Source: Volvox africanus (Eukaryota > Chlorophyta > Chlorophyceae > Chlamydomonadales > Volvocaceae). From it: 64,000 nucleotides of DNA. The notes beneath the pieces are model-generated. The model did no database searches. It was given only the letters and a program-made list of their open reading frames with translations, and was not told the DNA's origin. A program made the position numbers and the translations under genes. The DNA is taken from the NCBI GenBank assembly GCA_030268105.1, contig BSDZ01000016.1, forward strand, positions 875,501 to 939,500, given 5' to 3'. Positions 34,671 through 50,266 of this stretch are shown here, in pieces (the stretch's first letter is position 1; every line of letters begins with the position of its first letter).

Positions 34671-35744
34671 TTTACATATCTCTAGCAACAACTCGAAACC
34701 GCCCATGCTACCAATGTCTTTTGGCTAGCAGCGTATCTACAGCTCTTCAATAACTACCTTTCCTTCAACGTCCATCCCTTCCTGCCTCATGCATCTCATT
34801 ACTCTAATTGTATCCCACTCAACAACGTTCCCGAATCTACATCTCACAACCATCAGATTGATGTGACATCCATCCCCGTCTTCCGTCAACACTACAAAAA
34901 CTTCGCCTCATCCAGTTATTTCGCCACCATCTCTTCCGTACGGCAGTTCTGTACGAGACCTTCGCGACCAGCGCCATCAACGCCACCAACGCCACCAACG
35001 CCACCGCCACCAACGCCGCAACGCCGCCAACGCCACCAACGCCTCCACCACCGCCACCAACGCCATGAACGCTACCAACACCACCAACGCCACCAACGCC
35101 ACCGCCACCAACGCCGCAACGCCGCCAACGCCACCAACGCCACCGCCACCAACGCCTCCACCAACGCCACCAACGCCACCGCCACCGCCACCACCACGTT
35201 TGCCACTACCGCCACCAACGCCTCCAACACCGCCAACGCCACCAACGCAACCAACGCCATCAACGCCACCAACGCCACCTACGCCACCGCCACCAACGCC
35301 ACCAACGCTACCAACGCCACCAACGCCACCAACGCCACCAACGCCACCGCCACCAACGCCGCAACGCCGCCAACGCCACCAACGCCTCCACCAACGCCAC
35401 CAACGCCACCATCGCCACCAACGCCACCAACGCCTCCACCAACGCAACCAACGCCATCAACGCCGCCAACGCCACCAACGCCTCCACCAACGCCACCAAC
35501 GCCACAACCGCCGACACCGCCATCAGCACCAGCGCCACGTTCGCCACAAACCGTAACGCCACCACCAACGCCACCATCGCCACCAACGCCACCAAGGCCA
35601 CCATCGCCACCAACGCCACCAAGGCCATCAAGGCCACCAACGCCACCAACGCCATCAACGCCACCAACGCCACCAACGCCACCGCCACCAACGCTGCAAC
35701 GCCGCCAACGCCACCTACGCCGTCAAAGCCACCAACGCCATAAC

Positions 35745-38440
35745 CGCCGACACCGCCATCAGCACCACCAGCGCCACGTTCGCCACAAACCGTCACGCCA
35801 CCACCAACGCCACTAGCGCCACCAACGCCACCAACGCCTAAACCAACGCCACTACCGCCACCAACGCCATCAACGCCGCCAACGCCACCAACGCCTCCAC
35901 CAACGCCACCAACGCCACAACCGCCGACACCGCCATCAGCACCAGCGCCACGTTCGCCACAAACCGTCACGCCACCACCAACGCCACTACCGCCACCATC
36001 GCCACCAACGCCACCAAGGCCACCATCGCCACCAACGCCACCAAGGCCATCAAGGCCACCAACGCCACCAACGCCATCAACGCCACCAACGCCACCAACG
36101 CCACCGCCACCAACGCCTCCACCAATGCCACCAACGCCACAACCGCCGACACCTCCATCAGCACCACCAGCGCCACGTTCGCCACAAACCGTCACGCCAC
36201 CACCATCGCCACTAACGCCACCAACGCCACCAACGCCTCCACCAACGCCACTACCGCCACCAACGCCATCAACGCCGCCAACGCCACTAACGCCTCCACC
36301 AACGCCACCAACGCCACAACCGCCGGCACCGCCATCAGCACCAGCGCCACGTTCGCCACAAACCGTCACGCCACCACCAACGCCACTACCGCCACCATCG
36401 CCACCAACGCCTAAACCAACGCCACTACCCCCACCAACGCCATCAACGCCGCCAACGCCACCAACGCCTCCACCAACGCCACCAACGCCACAACCGCCGA
36501 CACCGCCATCAGCACCTCCACCGCCACGTTCGCCACAAACCGTCACGCCACCACCAACGCCACTACCGCCACCAACGCCACCAACGCGTCCACTACCGCC
36601 ACTACCTCCACCAACGGTATCAACGCCGCCAACGCCACCAACGCCTCCACCAACGCCACCGACGCCACAACCGCCGACACCGCCATCAGCACCACCAGCG
36701 CCACGTTCGCCACAAACCGTCACGCCACCACCAACGCCACTACCGCCACCAACGCCACCAACGCGTCCACCAACGCCACTACCTCCACCAACGCCATCAA
36801 CGCCGCCAACGCCACCAACGCCTTCACCAACGCCACCAACGCCACAACCGCCGACACCGCCATCAGCACCAGCGCCACGTTCGCCACAAACCGTCACGCC
36901 ACCACCAACGCCACTACCGCCACCATCGCCACCAACGCCACCAAGGCCACCATCGCCACCAACGCCACCAAGGCCATCAAGGCCACCAACGCCACCAACG
37001 CCATCAACGCCACCAACGCCACCAACGCCACCGCCACCAATGCCTCCACCAATGCCACCAACGCCACAACCGCCGACACCTCCATCAGCACCACCAGCGC
37101 CACGTTCGCCAGAAACCGTCACGCCACCACCAACGCCACTACCGCCACCAACGCCACCAACGCCTAAACCAACGCCACTACCGCCACCAACGCCATCAAC
37201 GCCGCCAACGCCACCAACGCCTCCACCAACGCCACCAACGCCACAACCGCCGACACCGCCATCAGCACCAGCGCCACGTTCGCCACAAACCGTCACGCCA
37301 CCACCAACGCCACTACCGCCACCATCGCCACCAACGCCACCAAGGCCACCATCGCCACCAACGCCACCAAGGCCATCAAGGCCACCAACGCCACCAACGC
37401 CATCAACGCCACCAACGCCACCAACGCCACCGCCACCAACGCCTCCACCAATGCCACCAACGCCACAACCGCCGACACCTCCATCAGCACCACCAGCGCC
37501 ACGTTCGCCACAAACCGTCACGCCACCACCATCGCCACTAACGCCACCAACGCCACCAACGCCTCCACCAACGCCACTACCGCCACCAACGCCATCAACG
37601 CCGCCAACGCCACTAACGCCTCCACCAACGCCACCAACGCCACAACCGCCGGCACCGCCATCAGCACCAGCGCCACGTTCGCCACAAACCGTCACGCCAC
37701 CACCAACGCCACTACCGCCACCATCGCCACCAACGCCTAAACCAACGCCACTACCCCCACCAACGCCATCAACGCCGCCAACGCCACCAACGCCTCCACC
37801 AACGCCACCAACGCCACAACCGCCGACACCGCCATCAGCACCTCCACCGCCACGTTCGCCACAAACCGTCACGCCACCACCAACGCCACTACCGCCACCA
37901 ACGCCACCAACGCGTCCACTACCGCCACTACCTCCACCAACGGTATCAACGCCGCCAACGCCACCAACGCCTCCACCAACGCCACCGACGCCACAACCGC
38001 CGACACCGCCATCAGCACCACCAGCGCCACGTTCGCCACAAACCGTCACGCCACCACCAACGCCACTACCGCCACCAACGCCACCAACGCGTCCACCAAC
38101 GCCACTACCTCCACCAACGCCATCAACGCCGCCAACGCCACCAACGCCTTCACCAACGCCACCAACGCCACAACCGCCGACACCGCCATCAGCACCAGCG
38201 CCACGTTCGCCACAAACCGTCACGCCACCACCAACGCCACTACCGCCACCATCGCCACCAACGCCACCAAGGCCACCATCGCCACCAACGCCACCAAGGC
38301 CATCAAGGCCACCAACGCCACCAACGCCATCAACGCCACCAACGCCACCAACGCCACCGCCACCAATGCCTCCACCAATGCCACCAACGCCACAACCGCC
38401 GACACCTCCATCAGCACCACCAGCGCCACGTTCGCCAGAA
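35745..38440. repeat. Tandem duplication within the satellite, 1326-bp unit
   Basis: Sequence x matches x+1326 for x from about 35.75 to 37.1 kb. For example aacgcctaaaccaacgcc recurs at about 35835 and 37161, and identical open frames occur at 35967-36185 and 37293-37511, and at 36894-37103 and 38220-38429. Confidence 0.85.
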
Positions 38441-41400
38441 ACCGTCACGCCACCACCATCGCCACCAACGCCACCAACGCCACCAACGCCTCCACCAACG
38501 CCACTACCGCCACCAACGCCATCAACGCCGCCAACGCCACTAATGCCTCCACCAACGCCACCAACGCCACAACCGCCGGCACCGCCATCAGCACCAGCGC
38601 CACGTCCGCCACAAACCGTCACGCCACCACCAACGCCACTACCGCCACCATCGCCACCAACGCCTAAACCAACGCCACTACCCCCACCAACGCCATCAAC
38701 GCCGCCAACGCCACCAACGCCTCCACCAACGCCACCAACGCCACAACCGCCGACACCGCCATCAGCACCTCCACCGCCATGTTCGCCACAAACCGTCACG
38801 CCACCACCAACGCCACTACCGCCACCATCGCCACCAACGCGTCCACCAACGCCACTACCTCCACCAACGCCATCAACGCCGCCAACGCCACCAACGCCTC
38901 CACCAACGCCACCGACGCCACAACCGCCGACACCGCCATCAGCACCTCCACCGCCACGTTCGCCACAAACCGTCACGCCACCACCAACGCCACTACCGCC
39001 ACCAACGCCACCAACGCGTCCACCAACGCCACTACCTCCACCAACGCCATCAACGCCGCCAACGCCACCAACGCCTCCACCAACGCCACCGACGCCACAA
39101 CCGCCGACACCGCCATCAGCACCACTTGCGCCACGTTCGCCACAAACCGTCACGCCACCAGCTACGCCACTACCGCCACCAACGCCACCAACGCCACTAC
39201 CGCCACCAACGCCACCAACGCCTCCACTAACGCCTCCAAGACCGCCAACGCCACCAACGCCACCAACGACATCAAAGCCACCTACGCCACCGCCACCAAC
39301 GCCGCAACGCCGCCAACGCCACCAACGCGACCTACGCCGTCAAAGCCACCAACGCCAAAACCGCTGAGACCGCCATCAGCACCACCAGCGCCACGTTCGC
39401 CACAAACCGTCACGCCACCACCAACGCCACTACCGCCACCAACGCCACCAACCAATCCACCAACGACACTACCGCCACCAACGCCACCAACGCCACAACC
39501 GCCGAAACCGCCATCAGCACCTCCACCGCCACGTTCGCCACAAACCGTCACCGCATCACCACCGCCACTACCGCCACCAACGCCACCAACGCCACCAACG
39601 CCACCAACGCCTCCAACACCGCCAACGCCACCAACGCCACCAACGCCATCAACGCCACCAACGCCATCTACGCCATCGCCACCAACATCGCAACGCCACC
39701 AACGCCACCAACGCCACCATCGCCGTTAAAGCCACCACCGCCACAATCGCCGACACCGCCATCAGCACCTCCAGCGCCATGTTCGCCACAAACCGTCACG
39801 CCACCACCAACGCCACTACCGCCACCAACGCCACCAACGCCTCCACCAACGCCACTACCGCCACCAACGCCACCAACGCGTCCACCAACGCCACTACCTC
39901 CACCAAAGCCATCAACGCCGCGAACGCCACCAACGCCTCCACCAACGCCACCAACGCCACAACCGCTGACACCGCCATCAGCACCACTTGCGCCACGTTC
40001 GCCACAAACCGTCACGCCACCACCTACGCCACTACCGCCACCAACGCCACCAACGCCTCCACCAACGCCACCAACGCCTCCACCAACGCCACCAACGCCA
40101 CAACCGCCGAAACCGCCATCAGCACCTCCACCGCCACGTTCGCCACAAACCGTCACCGCATCACCACCGCCACTACCGCCACCAACGCCACCAACGCCAC
40201 CAACGCCACCAACGCCTCAAACAACGCCAACGCCACCAACGCCACCAAGGCCATCAACGCCACCAACGCCATCTACGCCATCGCCACCAACACCGCAACG
40301 CCACCAACGCCACCAACGCCACCATCGCCGTTAAAGCCACCACCGCCACAATCGCCGACACCGCCATCAGCACCACCAGCGCCACGTTCGCCACAAACCG
40401 TCACGCCACCACCAACGCCACTACCGCCACCAACGCCACCAACGCCTCCACCAACGCCACTACCGCCACCAACGCCACCAACGCGTCCACCAACGCCACT
40501 ACCTCCACCAACGCCATCAACGCCGCCAACGCCACCAACGCCTCCACCAACGCCACCGACGCCTCCACCAACGCCACCAACGCCTCCACCAACGCCACCG
40601 ACGCCACAACCGCCGACACCGCCATCAGCACCACTTGCGCCACGTTCGCCACAAACCGTCACGCCACCACCAACGCCACTACCGCCACCAACGCCACCAA
40701 CGCGTCCACCAACGCCACTACCGCCACCAACGGCATCAACGCCGCCAACGCCACCAACGCCTCCACCAACGCCACCGACGCCACAACCGCCGCCACCGCC
40801 ATCAGCACCACTTGCGCCACGTTCGCCACAAACCGTCACGCCACCAGCTACGCCACTACCGCCACCAACGCCACCAACGCCTCCACGAACGCCACTACCG
40901 CCAGCAACGCCACCAACGCCTCCACTAACGCCTCCAACAACGCCAACGCCACCAACGCCACCAACGCCATCAACGCCACCAACGCCATCTACGCCATCGC
41001 CACCAACACCGCAACGCCACCAACGCCACCAACGCCACCATCGCCGTTAAAGCCACCACCGCCACAATCGCCGACACCGCCATCAGCACCACTTGCGCCA
41101 CGTTCGCCACAAACCGTCACGCCACCACCTACGCCACTACCTCCACCAACGCCACCAACGCCTCCACCAACGCCACCAACGCCTCCACCAACGCCACCAA
41201 CGCCACAACCGCCGAAACCGCCATCAGCACCTCCACCGCCACGTTCGCAACAAACCGTCACGCCACCACCAACGCCACTACCGCCACAAACGCAACCAAC
41301 GCCTCCACCAATGCCACTACCGCCACCAACGCCACCAACGTTACAACCGCCGAAACCGCCATCAGCACCTCCACCGCCACGTTCGCCACAAACCGTCACG

Positions 41401-44400
41401 GCATCACCACCGCCACTACTGCCACCAACGCCACCAACGCCACCAACGCCACCAACGCCTCCAACAACGCCAACGCCACCAACGCCACCAACGCCACCAC
41501 CGCCATCTACGCCACCGCCACCAACGCCGCAACGCCGCAAACGCCACCAACGCCAACATTGCCGTCAAAGCCACCAACGCCATAACCGCCGCCACCGCCA
41601 TCAGCACCACCAGCGCCACGTTCGCCACAAACCGTCAAGCCACCACCAACGCCACTACCGCCACCAACGCCACCAACGCCACCAACGCCACTACCGCCAC
41701 CAACGCCATCAACGCCTCCAACGCCACCAACGCCTCCACCAACGCCACCAATGCCACAACCGCCGACACCACCATCAGCACCAGCGCCACGTTCGCCACA
41801 AACCGTCACGCCACCACCAACGCCACTACCGCCACCATCGCCACCAACGCCACCAAGGCCACTATCGCCACCAACGCCACCAAGGCAACCAAGGCAACCA
41901 ACGTCACTAACGCCATCAACGCCACCAAGGCCACCGCCACCAACGCTGCAACGCCGCCAACGCCACCTACGCCATCAAAGCCAACAACGCCATAACCGCC
42001 GACACCGCCATCAGCACCACCAGCGCCACGTTCGCCACAAACCGTCACGCCACCACCAACGCCACTACCGCCACCAACGCCATCAATGCCTCCACCAACG
42101 ACACTACCGCCACCAACGCCACCAACGCCACAACCGCCGAAATCGCCATCAGCACCTCCACTGCCACGTTCGCCACCAACCGTCACGGCATCACCACCAC
42201 CACTACCGCCACCAACGCCACCAACGCCACCAACGCCACCAACGCCTCCAACACCGCCAACGCCACCAACGCCACCAACGCCATCAACGCCACCAACGCC
42301 TTCTACGCCACCGCCACCAACGTCGCAACGCCGCAAACGCCACCAACGCCAACATGGCCGTCAAAGCCACCACCGCCACAACCGCCGACACCGCCATCAG
42401 CACCACCAGCGCCACGTTCGTTACAAACCGTCACGCCACCACCAACGCCACTACCGCCACCAACGCCACCAACGCCTCCACCAACGCCACTACCGCCACC
42501 AACGCCACCAACGCCTCCACTAACGCCTCCAAGACCGCCAACGCCACCAACGCCACCAACGACATCAAAGCCACCTACGCCACCGCCACCAACGCCGCAA
42601 CGCCGCCAACGCCGCTACCGCCACCAACGCCACCAACGCCACAACCGCCGACACCGCCATCAGCACCTCCACCGCCACGTTCACCACAAACCGTCACCGC
42701 ATCACCACCCCCACCACTGCCACCAACGCTACCAACGCCACTACCGCCACCAACGCCTCCAACAACGCCAACGCCACCAACGCCACCAACGCCATCTACG
42801 CCACCGCCACCAACGCCGCAACGCCGCCAATGCCACCAACGCGACCATCGCCGTCAAAGCCACCAACGCCACAACCGCCAACACCGCCATCAGCACCACC
42901 AGCGCCACGTTCGCCACAAACCGTCACGCCACCACCAACGCCACTACCGCCAACATCGCCCTTAACACCACCAAGGCCACCATCGCCACCAACGCCACCA
43001 AGGCCATCAAGGCCACCAACGCCACCAACGCCATCAACGCCACCAACGCCACCAACGCCACCGCCACCAACGCTGCAACGCCGCCAACGCCACCTACGCC
43101 GTCAAAGCCACCAACGCCATAACCGCCGACACCGCCATCAGCACCACCAGCGCCACGTTCGCCACAAACCGTCACGCCACCACCAACACCACTACCGCCA
43201 CCAACGCCACCAACGCCTAAACCAACGCCACTACCGCCACCAACGCCATCAACGCCGCCAACGCCACCCACGCCTCCACCAACGCCACCAACGCCACAAC
43301 CGCGGACACCGCCATCAGCACCAGCGCCACGTTCGCCACAAACCGTCACGCCACCACCAACGCCACTACCGCAACCATCACCACTTACGCCACCAAGGCC
43401 AACATCGCCACCAACGCCACCAAGGCCACCATCGCCACCAACGCCACCAAGGCAACCAAGGCCACCAACGCCACCAACGCCATCAATGCCACCAATGCCA
43501 CCAACGCCACCGCCACCAACGCTACAACGCCGCCAACGCCACCATCGCCGTCAAAGCCACCAACGCCATAACCGCCGACACCGCCATCAGCACCACCAGC
43601 GCCACGTTCGCGACAAACCGTCACGCCACCACCAACGCCACTACCGCCACCAACGCCACCAACGCCTCCACGAACGCCACTACCGCCACCAACGCCACCA
43701 ACGCCTCCACTTACGCCTCCAAGACCGCCAACGCCACCAACGCCACCAACGACATCAACGCCACCTACACCACCGCCACCAACGCCGCAACGCCGCCAAA
43801 GCCACCAACGCCACCTACGCCGTCAAAGCCACCAACGCCATAACAGCTGACACCGCCATCAGCACCACCAGCGCCACGTTCACCACAAACCGTCAAGCCA
43901 CCACCAACGCCACTACCGTCACCAACGCCACCAACGCCTCAACCAACGACACTACCGCCACCAACGCCACCAACGCCACAACCGCCGAAACCTCCATGAG
44001 CACCTCCACCGTTACGTTCGCCACAAACCGTCACCGCATCACCACCGCCACCACCGCCACCAACGCTACCAACGCCACCAACGCCACCAACGCCTCCAAC
44101 AACGCCAACGCAACCAACGCCATCAACGCCACCAACGCCATCTACGCCACCGCCACCAACGCCGCAACGCCGCCAACGCCACCAACGCCACCATCGCCGT
44201 CAATGCCACCACCGCCACAATCGCCGACACCGCCATCAGCACCACCAGCGCCACGTTCGCCACAAACCGTCACACCACCACCAACGCCACTACCGCCACC
44301 AACGCCACCAACGCCTCCACCAACGCCACTGCCTCCACCAACGCCATCAACGCCGCCAACGCCACCAACGCCTCCACCAACGCCACCAACGCCAAAACCG

Positions 44401-47069
44401 CCGACACCGCCATCAGCACCACCAGCGCCACGTTCGCCACAAACCGTCACGCCACCACCAACGCCACTACGGCAACGAACGCAACCAACGCCTCCAGCAA
44501 CGCCACTACCGCCACCAACGCCACCAACGCCTCCACTAACGCCTCCAAGACCGCCAACGCCACCAACGCCACCAACGACATCAACGCCACCTACGCCACC
44601 GCCACCAACGCCGCAACGCCGCCAACACCACCAACCCCACCTACGCCGTCAAAGCCACCAACATCATAACCGCTAACACCGCCATCAGCACCACAAGCGC
44701 CACGTTCGCCACATTCGGTCACGCCACCACCAACGCCACTACCGTCACCAACGCCACCAACGCCTCCACCAACGCCACTACCGCCACCAATGCCACCAAC
44801 GCCACAACCGCCGAAACCGCCATCGGCACCTCCACCGTTACGTTCGCCAAAAACCGTCACCGCATCACCACCGCCACTACCGCCACCAACGCAACCAACG
44901 CCACCAACGCCTCCAACAACGCCAACGCCGCCAACGCCACCAACGCCACCATCGCCGTCAATGCCACCACCGCCACAATCGCCGACACCGCCATCAGCAT
45001 TACCAGCGCCACGTTCACCACAAACCGTCACGCCACCACCAACGCCACTACCACCACCAACGCCAACAACGCCTCCACCAACGCCACTACCGCCACCAAC
45101 GCCATCAACGCCGCCAACGCCACCAACGCCTCCACAAACGCCACCAACGCCACAACCGCCGACACCGCCATCAGCACCAGCGCCACGTTGGCCACAAACC
45201 GTTACGCCACCACCAACGCCACTACCGCCACCAACGCCACCAACGCCTCCACCAACGCCAACAACGCCGCCACCAACGCCACTACCGCCACCAACGCCAT
45301 CAACGCGTCAACGCCACCAACGCCTCCACCAACGCCACCAACGCCACAACCGCCGACACCGCCATCAGCACCAGCGCCACGTTCGCCACAAGCCGTCACG
45401 CCACCACCAACGCCACTAACGCCACCAACGCAACCAACGCCTCCACGAACGCCACTACCGCCACCAACGCCACCAAGGCCTCCACTAACGCCTCCAAGAC
45501 CGCCAACGCCACCAACGCCACCAACGACATCAACGCCACCTACACCACCGCCACCAACGCCGCAACGCCGCCAACGCCACCAAAGCCACCTACGCCGTCA
45601 AAGCCACCAACGCCATAACAGCTGACACCGCCATCAGCACCACCAGCGCCACGTTCACCACAAACCGTCACGCCACCACCAACGCCATTACCGCCACCAA
45701 CGCCACCAACGCCTCAACCAACGCCACTACAGCCACCAACGCCATTAACGCCACAACCGCCGAAACCGCCATGAGCACCTCCACCGTAACGTTCGCCACA
45801 AACCGTCACCGCATCACCACCCCCACCACCGCCACTAACGCTACCAACGCCACCAACGCCACCAACGCCTCCAACAACGCCAAAGCCACCAACGCCGCCA
45901 ACGCCATCAACGCCACCGACGCTATCTACGCCACCGCCACCAACGCCGCAACGCCGCCAACGCCACCAACGCCACCATCGCCGTCAAAGCCACCACCGCC
46001 ACAATCGCCGACACCGCCATCAGCACCACCAGCGCCACGTTCGCCACAATCCGTCACGCCACCACCAACGCCACTACCGCCACCAACGCCACCAACGCCT
46101 CCACCAACGCCACTACCGCCACCAACGCCATCAACGCCGCCAACGCCACCAACGCCTCCACCAACGCCACCAACGCCACAACCGCCGACACCGCCATCAG
46201 CACCAGCGCCACGTTTGCCACAAACCGTCACGCCACCACCAACGCCACTACGGCCACGAACGCAACCAACGCCTCCACCAACGCCACTACCGCCAACAAC
46301 GCCACCAACGCCTCCACTAACGCCTCCAAGACCGCCAACGCCACCAACGCCACCAACGACATCAACGCCACCTACGCCACCGCCACCAACGCCGCAACGC
46401 CGCCAACACCACCAAGGCCACCTACGCCGTCAAAGCCACCAACGCCATAATCGCTGACACCGCCATTAGCACCACCAGCGCCACGTTCGCCACAAACCGT
46501 CACGCCACCACCAACGCCACTACCGCCACAAACGCAACCAACGCCACCAACGCCTCAACCAAAGCCACTACCGCCACCAACGCCACCAACGCCACAACCG
46601 CCGAAACCGCCATCGGCACATCCACCGTTACGTTCGCCAAAAACCGTCACCGCATCACCACCGCCACTACCGCCACCAACGCAACCAACGCCACCAACGC
46701 CACCAACGCCTCCAACAACGCCAACGCCGCCAACGCCACCAACGCCACCATCGTCGTCAAAGCCACCACCGCCACAATCGCCGACACCGCCATCAGCACC
46801 ACCAGCGCCACGTTCACCACAAACCGTCACGCCACCACCAACGCCACTACCGCCACCAACGCCACCAACGCCTCTACCAACGCCACTACCGCCACCAACG
46901 CCATCAACGCCGCCAACGCCACCAACGCCTCCACCAACGCCACCAACGCCACAACCGCCGACACCGCCATCAGCACCAGCGCCACGTTCGCCACAAACCG
47001 TCACGCCACCACCAACGCCACTACCGCCACCATCACCACTTACGCCACCAAGGCCAACATCGCCACCAA

Positions 47070-48780
47070 CGCCACCAAGGCAACCAAGGCCACCAACGCC
47101 ACCAACGCCTTAAATGCCACCAATGATACCAACGCCACCGCCACCAACGCTGCAACGCCGCCAACGCCACCATCGCCGTCAAAGCCACCAACGCCATAAC
47201 CGCCGACACCGCCATCAGCACCACCAGCGCCACGTTTGCGACAAACCGTCACGCCACCACCAACGCCACTACCGCCACCAACGCCACCAACGCCTCCACG
47301 AACGCCACTACCGCCACCAACGCCACCAACGCCTCCACTAACGCCTCCAAGACCGCCAACGCCACTACCGCCACCGTCACCACCAACGCCACCAAGGCCA
47401 CCATCGCCACCAACGCCACCAAGGCAACCATCGCCACCAACGCCACCAAGGCAACCAAGGCCACCAACGCCACCAACGCCATCAACGCCACCAACGCCAA
47501 CAACGCCACCGCCACCAACGCTGCAACGCTGCCAACGCCACCTACGCCGTCAAAGCCACCACCGCCACAATCGCGGACACCGCCATCAGCACCTCCACCG
47601 CCACGTTCGCCACAAACCGTCACGCCACCACCACCTCCACTACCACCACCATCACCACCAACGTTACCAAGGCCACCATCGCCACCAACTCCACCAAGGC
47701 CACCATCGCCACCAACGCCACAAAGGCAACCAAGGCCACCAACGCCACTACCACCACCAACGCCACCAACGCCTCCACCAACGCCACCAACGCCACCAAC
47801 ACCACCAACGCCACAACCGCCGACACCGCCATCAGCACCAGCGCCACCTTCGCCACAAACCGTCACGCCACCACCAACGCCACTACCGCCACCATCGCCA
47901 CCAACGCCACCAAGGCCACCATCGCCACCAACGCCACCAAGGCAACCAAGGCCACCAACGCCACCAACGCCTTAAATGCCACCAATGATACCAACGCCAC
48001 CGCCACCAACGCTGCAACGCCGCCAACGCCACCATCGCCGTCAAAGCCACCAACGCCATAACCGCCGACACCGCCATCAGCACCACCAGCGCCACGTTTG
48101 CGACAAACCGTCACGCCACCACCAACGCCACTACCGCCACCAACGCCACCAACGCCTCCACGAACGCCACTACCGCCACCAACGCCACCAACGCCTCCAC
48201 TAACGCCTCCAAGACCGCCAACGCCACTACCGCCACCGTCACCACCAACGCCACCAAGGCCACCATCGCCACCAACGCCACCAAGGCAACCATCGCCACC
48301 AACGCCACCAAGGCAACCAAGGCCACCAACGCCACCAACGCCATCAACGCCACCAACGCCAACAACGCCACCGCCACCAACGCTGCAACGCTGCCAACGC
48401 CACCTACGCCGTCAAAGCCACCACCGCCACAATCGCGGACACCGCCATCAGCACCTCCACCGCCACGTTCGCCACAAACCGTCACGCCACCACCACCTCC
48501 ACTACCACCACCATCACCACCAACGTTACCAAGGCCACCATCGCCACCAACTCCACCAAGGCCACCATCGCCACCAACGCCACAAAGGCAACCAAGGCCA
48601 CCAACGCCACTACCACCACCAACGCCACCAACGCCTCCACCAACGCCACCAACGCCACCAACACCACCAACGCCACAACCGCCGACACCGCCATCAGCAC
48701 CAGCGCCACCTTCGCCACAAACCGTCACGCCACCACCAACGCCACTACCGCCACCATCGCCACCAACGCCACCAAGGCCA
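47070..48780. repeat. Tandem duplication within the satellite, 862-bp unit
   Basis: Copies at about 47070-47930 and 47932-48780 appear identical over nearly their full length; frame landmarks at 47114, 47236 and 47620 recur at 47976, 48098 and 48482. Confidence 0.9.
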
Positions 48781-50266
48781 CCAACGCCACCAACGCCACC
48801 AAGGCAACCAAGGCCACCAACGCCACCAACCCCATCAACGCCACCAATGCCACCAACGCCACCGCCACCAACGCTGCAACGCCGCCAACGCCACCTACGC
48901 CGTCAAAGCCACCAACGCCATAACTGCCGACACCGCCATCAGCACCACCAGCGCCACGTTCGCCACAAACCGTCACGCCACCACCAACGCCACTACCGCC
49001 ACCAACGCCACCAACGCCTCCACTACCGCCACTACCTCCACCAACGCCATCCACACTGCCAACGCCACCAACGCCTCCAACAACGCCACTGAAGCCACAA
49101 CAGCCGACACCGCCATCAGCACCAGCGCCACGTTCGCCACAAACCGTAACGCCACCACCAACGCCACTACCGCCACCAACGCCACCAACGCCTCCACCAA
49201 CGCCACTACCGCCACCAACGCCACCAACCCCACAACCGCCGAAAACCCCATCAGCACCTCCACCGCCAGGTTCGCCACAAAGCGTCACCGCATCATCACC
49301 GCCACTACTGCCACCAACGCCACCATCATCACCAACGCCATCAACGCCGCCAACGCCACCAACGCCTCCACCAACGCCACCAACGCCACAACCGCCGACA
49401 CCGCCATCAGCACCAGCGCCACCAACGCCTCCACTAACGCCACCAACGCCACAACCGCCGACACCGCCATCAGCACCAGCGCCAAGTTCGCCACAAACCG
49501 TCACGCCACCACGAACGCCACTACCGCCACCATCACCACCAACGCCACCAAGGCCACCATCGCCACCAACGCCACCAAGGCCACCATCGCCACCAACGCC
49601 ACCAAGGCAACCAAGGCCACCAACGCCACCAACGCCATCAACGCCACCAACGCCACCAACGCCACCGCCACCAACGCTGCAACGCCACCAACGCCACCTA
49701 CGCCGTCAAAGCCACCACCGCCACAACCGCCGACACCGCCATCAGCACCAGCGCCAAGTTCGCCACAAACCGTCACGCCACCACGAACGCCACCGCCGCC
49801 ACCATCACCACCAACACCACCAAGGCCACCATCGCCACCAACGCCACCAAGGCCACCATCGCCACCAACGCCACCAAGGCCACCATCGCCACCAACGCCA
49901 CAAAGGCAACCAAGGCCACCAACGCCACTACCACCACCAACGCCACCAACGCCTCCACCAACGCCACTACCGCCACCTACGCCGTCAAAGCCACCACCGC
50001 CACAATCGCCGACACCGCCATCAGCACCACCAGCGCCACGTTCGCCACAAACCGTCACGCCACCACCAACGCCACTATCGCCACCAACGCCATCAACGCC
50101 GCCAACGCCACCCACGCCTCCACCAACGCCACCAACGCCACAACCGCCGACACCGCCATGAGCACCAGCGCCACTTTCACCACAAACCGTCACGCCACCA
50201 CCAACGCCACTACCGCCACCATCACCACTTACGCCACCAAGGCCAACATCGCCACCAACGCCACCA

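Noticed and set aside
35308..39153. Minus-strand Gly/Val-rich frame of 1281 codons
   Set aside because: Antisense of the same satellite; a by-product of the stop-free 9-mer.
36125..39367. Long Pro/Thr-rich plus-strand frame resembling a hydroxyproline-rich (extensin or pherophorin) protein
   Set aside because: All six frames are similarly open, the frame shifts between duplicated blocks, and there is no signal peptide, folded domain or splice structure. Composition explains it.
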